Below, one piece after another: positions 1-6,224 of a stretch of 17,166 bases of DNA. Origin of the DNA: Clostridia bacterium (GTDB taxonomy: Bacteria > Bacillota_A > Clostridia > Peptostreptococcales > JAAYPU01); assembly GCA_022360735.1 (NCBI GenBank), contig JAKSCF010000459.1, forward strand, positions 1 to 17,166, in the 5' to 3' direction. The position numbers and the translations under genes are program-made. Position 1 is the first letter of the stretch; the number at the start of each line of letters is the position of its first letter. The notes under the pieces were generated by a model. It was not told the origin of the DNA. It was given only the letters and a program-made list of their open reading frames with translations, and made no database searches.

Positions 1-5
1 CTGAA

Positions 6-71
6 GAACTCTTAGCTAATCAGAGATTAGAGAGTTCCTGTATGAGACCTACATCAGAATCAGAGATTCTG
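6..71 (+). promoter_or_regulatory. Tandem hairpins in the amidohydrolase leader
   Basis: Two short hairpins precede the first gene. Hairpin 1 has outer arms GAACTCT (6-12) and AGAGTTC (31-37), a 3-nt bulge, inner arms CTAATC (16-21) and GATTAG (25-30), and an AGA loop. Hairpin 2 has arms CAGAATC (55-61) and GATTCTG (65-71), again with an AGA loop. Both contain the same 11-nt core AATCAGAGATT (18-28 and 58-68). They lie just upstream of the Shine-Dalgarno sequence at 84-93, so they could be a leader RNA element or a tandem protein-binding site. I do not recognise a known riboswitch class, and the window edge may cut off more of the element. Confidence 0.45.
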
Positions 72-98
72 TGTTTGGGCTTCAAAGGAGGAGAGATT

Positions 99-1910
99 TT
101 GAAAAAATTTATGGGTATTGCTTTGATTTTAATTCTTTTGCTTGGACTTGTTATGGGTTGTGGTTCTCAAGAAGAACAAGTAACTGCTGAAGTTGCCGAT
201 TTGGTTCTGACTAACGGTGTTATCTACACGGTTAATGCTGAAAAAACAGTAGCAGAAGCCGTTGCTGTACAAAACAACAAAATCATTTATGTTGGTAATC
301 AAACAGGCGCCGAGGCTTATATAGGGCAAGATACCAATGTCATTGATTTAAATGGTGGACTTGTTTTACCGGGATTTGTTGATTCTCATATGCATCCCGT
401 AATGAGCGCAGTGATCTACTTGTACGAAGTAAGTTTATACGATGTATTTTCTGCAGAAGAATATCTTGAAAAGATAAAAACTTTTGCAGAAGAAAATCCT
501 CATCTGGAAGTCATTCAAGGTGCGGGTTATATGCGTTCTGAATTTGATGAAGTAGGTCCAAGAAAAGAATGGTTAGATGAAATTGATTCAGAAAGACCAA
601 TTATTATCACTTCAGTAGATGGCCATTCTACATGGGCAAATTCCAAAGCTTTGGAACTTGCAGGCATTACTAAAGATACACCCGATCCGGAAGGCGGCGT
701 CATAAAAAAAGACCCTGCTACAGGAGAACCTTCCGGGCTTCTTCAAGAATCTGCTATGGGATTAGTCTACGGACTGAAACAAGAATATTCAAAAGAGCAA
801 TATAAAGAATCTCTTTTGTGGTTACAAGAATGGTTTAACAGTATAGGCGTTACACATGCGTTTGATGCATGGGTAGACCTTGATAATCCTAACCAGTATG
901 AAGCTTATCAAGAATTAGCAGAAGAAGGACTCTTAACCATAAGGTATAAAGGCGGCTGGCTTTTAGATCCTAAAATGGGAGATGAAATGGATGCATATAT
1001 TGAAAAAGGTATGCAGCTTTCAAAAAACTATACAACACCATTTTTCCAAATGAATACTTTTAAATTCTTCGGTGATCAAGTTATAGAAGAAGAAACAGGA
1101 TATATGCTTGAACCCTATTCCCATAGAGATGATGATTGGTATGGCATCAAAGTTTGGGATGACGAAGTTATGAAACATGCCTATCAAAAGATAGATGAAG
1201 CAGGATTCCAAATTCACATGCACCAGATCGGAGATGCTGCAGCAAAATATGCGCTGGATGCACTTGAATATGTAAGAGATACCAATGGTGAAAGAGATTC
1301 TCGTCACACATTTGCCCATGTTCAATGTATTCAACCTGAAGATGTTCAAAGAATGGCTGATTTAGGTATGACTGCTGTTACCGCTCCTTATTGGATGGTG
1401 GCAGATGATTATTACTATGACTTATATCTTCCTTACCTTGGTGAAGAAAGAGCGCATAATATGTATCCTATGAAAAGCTTATTCGATGCCGGTGTTAATG
1501 TAACCGTTCACTCAGATTTCTTTGTAACAGAACCTGATTATATGTGGGTATTCTACAGCTCTTTGACAAGAACCTTACCTCAAAATATATTTGATGCCTG
1601 GTTTGAAGGTATGGACCTTACAAGAACAACGGATGTCAATGTTCCTCTTGAAGACTATGTAATAGGTTCTCTCCCTCCGGCATCAGAAAGAGTTTCCTTG
1701 GAAGAAGCTATTGAAGCCTCTACCATTAACGGAGCGTGGGCTTACTTTGAAGAAAATAATCTTGGCAGTATTGAAGAAGGTAAACTAGCCGATCTGGTTG
1801 TTTTTGAGAATAATCTTTTTGAAATAGATATTGAAGAATTTCAGAATCAATCTCCTTCTATGACTATTGTAGATGGTAACATTGTATTTGATGCATCAGT
1901 ATCGGAATAA
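99..1910 (+). CDS. Lipoprotein amidohydrolase, YtcJ type
   Basis: Predicted metal-dependent hydrolase of the amidohydrolase superfamily (YtcJ/amidohydrolase-3 type), probably anchored on the outer face of the membrane; substrate unknown. I chose the TTG at 99: an AAAGGAGGAG ribosome site (84-93) sits directly upstream, and it yields a 603-aa protein with a proper lipoprotein signal (KK, hydrophobic stretch, VMGC, lipid Cys21). An in-frame ATG at 42 would add 19 unlikely residues that run through the ribosome site. Candidate metal and active-site residues are the HMH at 97-99 after a GFVDS motif, HMH 373-375 followed by QIGDAA, His403 and His407, and Asp473 in HSD. The N- and C-terminal parts form the usual composite beta domain, ending in a GSIEEGKLADLVV motif. 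Many YtcJ homologues lack an export signal, so the lipobox is notable. Convergent with the malic enzyme gene. Family call firm, substrate not. Confidence 0.88.
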   Translation: MKKFMGIALILILLLGLVMGCGSQEEQVTAEVADLVLTNGVIYTVNAEKTVAEAVAVQNNKIIYVGNQTGAEAYIGQDTNVIDLNGGLVLPGFVDSHMHPVMSAVIYLYEVSLYDVFSAEEYLEKIKTFAEENPHLEVIQGAGYMRSEFDEVGPRKEWLDEIDSERPIIITSVDGHSTWANSKALELAGITKDTPDPEGGVIKKDPATGEPSGLLQESAMGLVYGLKQEYSKEQYKESLLWLQEWFNSIGVTHAFDAWVDLDNPNQYEAYQELAEEGLLTIRYKGGWLLDPKMGDEMDAYIEKGMQLSKNYTTPFFQMNTFKFFGDQVIEEETGYMLEPYSHRDDDWYGIKVWDDEVMKHAYQKIDEAGFQIHMHQIGDAAAKYALDALEYVRDTNGERDSRHTFAHVQCIQPEDVQRMADLGMTAVTAPYWMVADDYYYDLYLPYLGEERAHNMYPMKSLFDAGVNVTVHSDFFVTEPDYMWVFYSSLTRTLPQNIFDAWFEGMDLTRTTDVNVPLEDYVIGSLPPASERVSLEEAIEASTINGAWAYFEENNLGSIEEGKLADLVVFENNLFEIDIEEFQNQSPSMTIVDGNIVFDASVSE

Positions 1911-1947
1911 ATAAGTAAGCATTATTCTTTATCATTATTTTGCCTGT

Positions 1948-1990
1948 ATATGGCTGCGGCACGCAAGTCCCCAGAAAGCTGCAGCCATAT
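1948..1990. terminator. Hairpin between convergent genes, possible terminator
   Basis: Perfect 10-bp arms ATATGGCTGC (1948-1957) and GCAGCCATAT (1981-1990) enclose a 23-nt loop in the 130-bp gap between the amidohydrolase and malic enzyme stops. Position suggests a shared, bidirectional terminator. The long loop and the lack of a clean T tract on either strand make an intrinsic terminator uncertain. The rest of the gap (1911-1947, 1991-2040) shows only weak nested complementarity (TTTATC 2007-2012 with GATAAA 2031-2036) and no gene. Confidence 0.4.
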
Positions 1991-2040
1991 TTAATGGTCT
2001 TATTCGTTTATCCCTAAAAGTTCAACCTCTGATAAAGCCA

Positions 2041-3216
2041 TTATTTTAGACGTGCCACTCCTGTTTGAACCGCCGCATCATATACAGCTTTAGCTACTGC
2101 ATCTCCTACTCTTGGGTCGAAAGCAGGCACAATGATATATTCTTCATTCAGCTCTTCTTCATTGATTAATGAAGCGATTGCATAAGCTGCGGCATTTTTC
2201 ATTTCTTCATTTATGTCACTGGCTCTAGCATCTAAGGCACCTCTAAAAATACCTGGAAAAGCCAATACATTATTAATTTGATTAGCAAAATCTGATCTTC
2301 CGGTTCCGATTACTCTTGCACCTGCTTCTTTTGCAAGGTCGGGAAGAATCTCAGGATCAGGATTTGCCATGGGGAGCACAACCGCATCTTCGTTCATGGA
2401 AGCTACCATATCTTTACCGACAATGTCTTTTGCCGATACACCAATAAATACATCTGCACCTTTCATTGCATCTGCAAGACTGCCTTTAATGTTTTTATGG
2501 TTGGTCATATCTGCAATCTCTTGATGCACCATATTGCTGTATTGTTCATCTTTATTTAATATGCCCTTACTGCTGCATACCACCATATCTTTAACACCCA
2601 TACTGATGAGCATTTTAGTAATTGAATTTCCTGCTGCACCCGCACCGCTCATAACCACTTTAATATTTTCAAATTTTTTATTAACAATTTTCAATGCGTT
2701 GATAAGTCCTGCTGTTACCACTACAGCCGTTCCATGTTGGTCGTCATGAAAGACAGGAATATCTAATTCTTCTTTCAATCTTCTCTCAATCTCAACACAT
2801 CTTGGAGATGCGATATCCTCAAGATTAATACCGCCAAATCCAGGCTCAATCATTTTGACCGTTTGTACAATGGTATCCACGTCCTTTGAAGGTATACAAA
2901 TAGGGAATGCATCTACATCGGCAAAAGCTTTAAATAAAACAGCTTTTCCTTCCATAACCGGCAAAGATGCTTCAGGTCCAATATCTCCTAATCCTAAAAC
3001 CGCACTGCCATCTGTAACAACAGCAACCATATTTCCTTTTGAGGTGTATTTATATACATCTTCTTTATTTTTATGTATAACTCTGCAGGGTTCTGCAACA
3101 CCTGGTGTATACGCCGTTGACATGTCATACTTGTTGTCCACCGACACTCTATTTTTTACTTCAATTTTCCCTTTCCATTTCTCATGTAAGTCTAAAGCTT
3201 CCTTTTGAATACTCAT
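2041..3216 (-). CDS. Malic enzyme (oxaloacetate-decarboxylating), short form
   Basis: Cytosolic malate dehydrogenase (decarboxylating) that converts malate to pyruvate and CO2 with reduction of NAD(P). At 391 aa it is the compact bacterial/archaeal form without the phosphotransacetylase-like tail of E. coli MaeB. Visible catalytic residues: Tyr36 in YTPGVAEPC and Lys91 in EGKAVLFK. Metal ligands: Glu133 and Asp134 in NLED, and Asp159 in HDDQHGT. A GAGAAG dinucleotide loop follows in the Rossmann domain. The cofactor (NAD or NADP) cannot be decided by eye. Start ATG at 3214-3216 has an AAAGGA ribosome site about 10 nt upstream. It follows the binding-protein gene on the same strand but is separated from it by a strong terminator, so it is probably transcribed alone. 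I found no convincing promoter in 3217-3295, only weak matches. Confidence 0.93.
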   Translation of the reverse strand: MSIQKEALDLHEKWKGKIEVKNRVSVDNKYDMSTAYTPGVAEPCRVIHKNKEDVYKYTSKGNMVAVVTDGSAVLGLGDIGPEASLPVMEGKAVLFKAFADVDAFPICIPSKDVDTIVQTVKMIEPGFGGINLEDIASPRCVEIERRLKEELDIPVFHDDQHGTAVVVTAGLINALKIVNKKFENIKVVMSGAGAAGNSITKMLISMGVKDMVVCSSKGILNKDEQYSNMVHQEIADMTNHKNIKGSLADAMKGADVFIGVSAKDIVGKDMVASMNEDAVVLPMANPDPEILPDLAKEAGARVIGTGRSDFANQINNVLAFPGIFRGALDARASDINEEMKNAAAYAIASLINEEELNEEYIIVPAFDPRVGDAVAKAVYDAAVQTGVARLK

Positions 3217-3294
3217 TTTTCATCAATCCTTTCTGAAACAATTATCATACTATCATTTTACCTATAATTTTTCTATATTAATATTCAAAAATCG

Positions 3295-3335
3295 CTAAAA
3301 AAATAAGGATTGATTGTTCGCAATCAATCCTTATT
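3295..3335 (-). terminator. Strong intrinsic terminator of the binding-protein gene
   Basis: A perfect 15-bp stem (3302-3316 paired with 3321-3335) has a 4-nt loop (3317-3320). Read on the minus strand it is followed by a run of seven T (3295-3303 region). It lies 18 bp past the stop codon of the sugar-binding protein and before the malic enzyme, so it should uncouple those two genes. Confidence 0.9.
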
Positions 3336-3353
3336 CATCATAAGGGAGAAAAA

Positions 3354-4376
3354 TTAGAAATCATAATCGCCCATATTCTCAGTTGTGACATCAATCCAAG
3401 CTTTTCCATAGATTACTTTGCCATCTACAACTACGCTGTCATATCCCGTAACACCAAGATCGTCTCCTGTACTGATTTTTTCGCCATTGGCTACTTTTTC
3501 AGCAACACTCATCATTGCATAGCCTGCATCTGCAGGGTCCCAGAAACTGATAAGATTTATAGAGCCATTTTCTAAATACTTTTGAGAAATCGATACCAAA
3601 CTTGTACCTACAACTGAAATTTGCTCTACCTTATTAGCTTCTTCTATTGCCAAAGCTGCACCTGCTACATCCGTTGCCGCACTACCTATTACACCTTTTA
3701 TATTTGGATATGTTTTTAATATTTCTCTCATCTTTTCTTGAGCAGTTTGTTGGTCTTCATTGGATTCTATATACTCTGTAACCAAAATCATATTTGGATA
3801 CTTCTCTAATTGGCGCGTCTTTGCGCCATCCGCCCATTCCATGTGAGTTTTAGCCGTTAGTCCTCCAACGAAAATAACATACTCACCTTCTTCTTCCATA
3901 AAACCTGCCAAATGATCCATCAAGTGTGCACCATATTCTGTATTATTAAACGCTTCTACATCGTAATCTACATTTTCTTGATTTGAAGCTTCATGACTGA
4001 TAACTACAATACCTTCCTCTCGAGCTCTTGCTAACACCGGTTCTAAAGCTTCTGGAGAATATGGTACTACAGTTAAGACATCTACACCTTGTGCAATAAC
4101 ATCTTCAATAGATTGAACTTGCAACGCTGCATCTGCTTTTGTCGGGCCGGTTTGGAATACTTCGTTTCCGGTATCTTCACTATACCTTTTTAGGCCTTCT
4201 TCCATTCTGTTAAACCACTGGATACCTACAAGCTTTGGTACATTTGCCATTGTTAACACATCTGCTTCGCTGCCTTCAGTGCCATCCTCAACAGCAGGCT
4301 CTTCTCCTCCTCCGCATGCAACTAAACCACCTATAACTAATACAAAGATTAGTAATAATGATAATAGTTTTTTCAT
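3354..4376 (-). CDS. Sugar ABC transporter substrate-binding lipoprotein, LsrB/RhaS-like
   Basis: Surface lipoprotein of 340 aa that should capture a sugar and deliver it to the ABC importer encoded divergently. It has a KK-hydrophobic signal peptide with lipobox LVAC (lipid Cys21), an acidic linker, then a periplasmic-binding-protein type I fold. The PKLVG segment near the start of the mature domain, the FWDPADAGYA segment and the C-terminal ENMGDYDF resemble the LsrB (AI-2) and RhaS (rhamnose) branch. By a from-memory comparison with Salmonella LsrB, the Lys of PKLVG is kept, but the Asp-Gln pair of the TDQNQW segment is replaced by Thr-His and the Pro near APDA by Ser. AI-2 is therefore doubtful and another sugar more likely. 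The ATG has a strong AGGAGAGGTGA ribosome site. Expressed alone from its own promoter at 4446-4474 and ended by its own terminator. Family call firm, ligand unknown. Confidence 0.92.
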   Translation of the reverse strand: MKKLLSLLLIFVLVIGGLVACGGGEEPAVEDGTEGSEADVLTMANVPKLVGIQWFNRMEEGLKRYSEDTGNEVFQTGPTKADAALQVQSIEDVIAQGVDVLTVVPYSPEALEPVLARAREEGIVVISHEASNQENVDYDVEAFNNTEYGAHLMDHLAGFMEEEGEYVIFVGGLTAKTHMEWADGAKTRQLEKYPNMILVTEYIESNEDQQTAQEKMREILKTYPNIKGVIGSAATDVAGAALAIEEANKVEQISVVGTSLVSISQKYLENGSINLISFWDPADAGYAMMSVAEKVANGEKISTGDDLGVTGYDSVVVDGKVIYGKAWIDVTTENMGDYDF

Positions 4377-4445
4377 AACTCACCTCTCCTTTTAATTTAA
4401 TACCATTGTTCGTTAACTTCCTCCCATAGGATATGTATTTAAATC

Positions 4446-4474
4446 ATTTTATTTTATTTTCGATTATTTGTCAA
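4446..4474 (-). promoter_or_regulatory. Promoter of the sugar-binding protein gene
   Basis: On the minus strand, TTGACA (4469-4474) is followed after exactly 17 nt by TAAAAT (4446-4451). This is a near-consensus vegetative sigma-A promoter, about 70 bp before the start codon. The -35 box overlaps a GATTATTTG sequence (4462-4470, plus strand) that recurs at 4530-4538. Confidence 0.75.
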
Positions 4475-4538
4475 TACGTTCTTTTAGTTTCCTTTTTGTA
4501 GATAAATGCGGATTTATACGATTTTTTTTGATTATTTG
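4462..4538 (+). repeat. GATTATTTG direct repeats in the divergent region
   Basis: Two 9-bp copies of GATTATTTG lie at 4462-4470 and 4530-4538, 68 bp apart on the same strand. The first overlaps the -35 box of the minus-strand promoter. They could be half-sites for a regulator, but in such AT-rich DNA a chance repeat is possible. Confidence 0.35.
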
Positions 4539-4542
4539 CGTG

Positions 4543-4570
4543 AAAAGAAAACAAAAGAAACAAAAAGTAA
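4543..4570 (+). repeat. Three repeats AAAAG(A/T)AA phased at 10 bp
   Basis: AAAAGAAA at 4543-4550, AAAAGAAA at 4553-4560 and AAAAGTAA at 4563-4570 recur with an exact 10-bp period, immediately upstream of the transporter promoter. All copies therefore face the same side of the helix. This could be a DeoR-type array of operator half-sites, or an intrinsically bent A-tract region acting as an UP-like element. The third copy runs into the inverted repeat at 4562-4589. Confidence 0.5.
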
Positions 4571-4589
4571 ATTTTTCTATTTACTTTTT
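4562..4589. promoter_or_regulatory. Candidate operator: perfect 11-bp inverted repeat over the -35 box
   Basis: AAAAAGTAAAT (4562-4572) and ATTTACTTTTT (4579-4589) are perfect inverted arms around a 6-bp spacer. The right arm contains the -35 hexamer (4580-4585) of the transporter operon promoter, the classic position for a repressor. The DeoR-family protein encoded in the operon is the obvious candidate. A terminator role is unlikely because the stem has only two G-C pairs and no gene lies upstream on the plus strand. Confidence 0.55.
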
Positions 4590-4608
4590 CTAAAAAGGGA
4601 TTTATAAT
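4580..4608 (+). promoter_or_regulatory. Promoter of the sugar-transport operon
   Basis: TTTACT (4580-4585), a 17-nt spacer and perfect TATAAT (4603-4608) form a sigma-A type promoter about 50 bp before the ATPase start. The -35 box is a 4/6 match and lies inside the inverted repeat at 4562-4589, which suggests a regulated rather than constitutive promoter. Confidence 0.65.
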
Positions 4609-4656
4609 TAATAACGAGAAATTAACCAATTTTTTCATAGAAAGTAGGATCTGCAA

Positions 4657-6153
4657 ATGCCTGATAGCATTGTTGAATTAAAAGGAATAAGCAAGTCATT
4701 TTATGGCGCACAAGCCCTTAACGACATTAATTTTAATATTGAATATGGAAAAACCTGTTGTTTGGTTGGTGAAAATGGTTCTGGAAAATCCACTATGATT
4801 AAAATCATTGCCGGCGTTTACAAACAAGACAAAGGACAACTTTATATAAACGGTAATCTTATGAGTAAGATGTCTCCTATTAAAGCAATGGAAGAAGGTA
4901 TCCAAATCATCTTTCAAGATTTTTCACTTTTTCCAAATATGACAGTTGCAGAAAACATCGTATTCAACAATCAACTCACCACAGGAAAACGCCTTTTTAA
5001 TTGGAAGGAATCTAAAGCAATGGCAAAAGAAACCATGCAGCGGTTAAACATTGACATTGATTTAGATGAAAAAGTAGAAAATTTACCGGTAGCAGAAAAA
5101 CAGCTGGTTGCGATTTGCCGTGCTATTATGCAAAACGCAAAACTCATTATAATGGATGAACCAACTACAGCATTAACCAATAAAGAAATCCAATCTTTAT
5201 TTAAAGTCATCGATAATCTTAAACAAAACGGCATTTCTATTTTATTTGTGAGCCATAAGCTGGATGAAGTCTTTGCTCTCTCAGATAAAATATATATTCT
5301 TCGAAATGGCAACTTAGTTTCAGAAGGTGATGTCAGCCAGTACAATCACGATAACGTGGTCTATTATATGACAGGAAAAAATATCGTTAGAGAAGGCTAT
5401 CCATATACTAAATCTGAAAACTCCAGACTTCTAATGCAGGTAAAAGGACTAACCAAACCAACCTTTTTCGAAGACATAAATTTCCACCTATATTCTGGCG
5501 AAATACTCGGAATAACCGGATTGTTAGGCTGCGGCAGAACAGAACTTGCCAAAGCATTATTCGGATTATTCCCTTACGATTCAGGCACCATTAATTTAGA
5601 TGGCAAAGAAGTTCATATCAAAGATACCCAAGATGCGCTGGACAACAAAATTGCATACGTACCGGAAGACCGTCTAACAGAAGGGTTATTTTTAGAAAGA
5701 AGTATCAGTAATAATATCATCACCACTATCATAGAGTCTCTCACCAATAAGTATCATAAATTAAGCAAAACAAAGATCAAAAATGTAGTAGGTGACAGCA
5801 TTAAAAAGTTGAACATCAAGACTACTTCTGCTGAATTACCCGTGAGAAGTTTATCCGGGGGTAACCAGCAAAGAGTTGTCATCGGCAGATGGCTGGCAAC
5901 AAAGCCTCAGATCTTAATACTAAATTGTCCAACAGTAGGTGTTGATATCGGATCAAAAGACGAGATACATAAGACCATTAAAGCTTTAGCAAAAGAAAAA
6001 ATAGGCGTCATCGTTATATCGGATGATGTTCCTGAACTGATGAATATTTGTAATAGAGTCATCATCATGCAAAAAGGTAAGTTTATCAACGAATATCAAT
6101 GCAAAGACATTGATGAAAATGTTATTGAAAAAGACTTAATTGAAATTCATTGA
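4657..6153 (+). CDS. Sugar ABC importer ATPase, two ABC domains (RbsA/LsrA type)
   Basis: Cytoplasmic energy subunit of a carbohydrate importer; 498 aa is normal for the RbsA/MglA/LsrA family. The first ABC domain is complete: Walker A GENGSGKST (38-46), Q-loop near 87, Walker B MDEPT with Asp167-Glu168, and switch His200. Its signature is divergent (LPVAEKQ, about 143-149). The second domain has a canonical signature LSGGNQQ (399-405) but a degenerate Walker A (GLLGCGRTE, 288-296, Arg in place of Lys). Its Walker B reads LNCPT, with Asn423-Cys424 where Asp-Glu is usual. One hydrolytic site built from domain 1 catalytic residues and the domain 2 signature is therefore expected, as in related sugar importers. 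The ATG has an AGGA ribosome site 7 nt upstream. First gene of the seven-gene operon, followed by two permeases. Confidence 0.95.
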   Translation: MPDSIVELKGISKSFYGAQALNDINFNIEYGKTCCLVGENGSGKSTMIKIIAGVYKQDKGQLYINGNLMSKMSPIKAMEEGIQIIFQDFSLFPNMTVAENIVFNNQLTTGKRLFNWKESKAMAKETMQRLNIDIDLDEKVENLPVAEKQLVAICRAIMQNAKLIIMDEPTTALTNKEIQSLFKVIDNLKQNGISILFVSHKLDEVFALSDKIYILRNGNLVSEGDVSQYNHDNVVYYMTGKNIVREGYPYTKSENSRLLMQVKGLTKPTFFEDINFHLYSGEILGITGLLGCGRTELAKALFGLFPYDSGTINLDGKEVHIKDTQDALDNKIAYVPEDRLTEGLFLERSISNNIITTIIESLTNKYHKLSKTKIKNVVGDSIKKLNIKTTSAELPVRSLSGGNQQRVVIGRWLATKPQILILNCPTVGVDIGSKDEIHKTIKALAKEKIGVIVISDDVPELMNICNRVIIMQKGKFINEYQCKDIDENVIEKDLIEIH

Positions 6154-6158
6154 TAAAA

Positions 6159-6199
6159 TAACCCAGATTATTCACGATAAACTACAAAAATCTAGGTTA
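6159..6199 (+). repeat. Intercistronic stem-loop between ATPase and first permease
   Basis: TAACCCAGATT (6159-6169) pairs with AATCTAGGTTA (6189-6199) with a single mismatch around a 19-nt loop. It fills the only sizeable gap (71 bp) in the operon. No T tract follows, so termination is unlikely. It could be an RNA-processing or stability element that sets ATPase versus permease levels. Confidence 0.4.
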
Positions 6200-6224
6200 A
6201 ATATTTTAAATGGGAGAATTAGCG

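Noticed and set aside
2855..3208. A 117-residue plus-strand ORF opposite the malic enzyme
   Set aside because: Antisense shadow of a conserved enzyme with intact catalytic residues; no independent support.
4535..4556. A catabolite-control (cre) site near the phased repeats
   Set aside because: TGAAAAGAAAACA resembles the cre edges, but it is one base short and lacks the central CG.
4562..4590. An intrinsic terminator formed by the inverted repeat and its T run
   Set aside because: No gene lies upstream on that strand, the stem is almost all A-T, and the right arm coincides with the -35 box of a good promoter.
4471..4656. A 61-residue minus-strand ORF in the divergent region
   Set aside because: It runs through both promoters and the operator-like repeats, is composed mostly of Lys/Phe/Leu codons from AT-rich DNA, and matches nothing I recognise.
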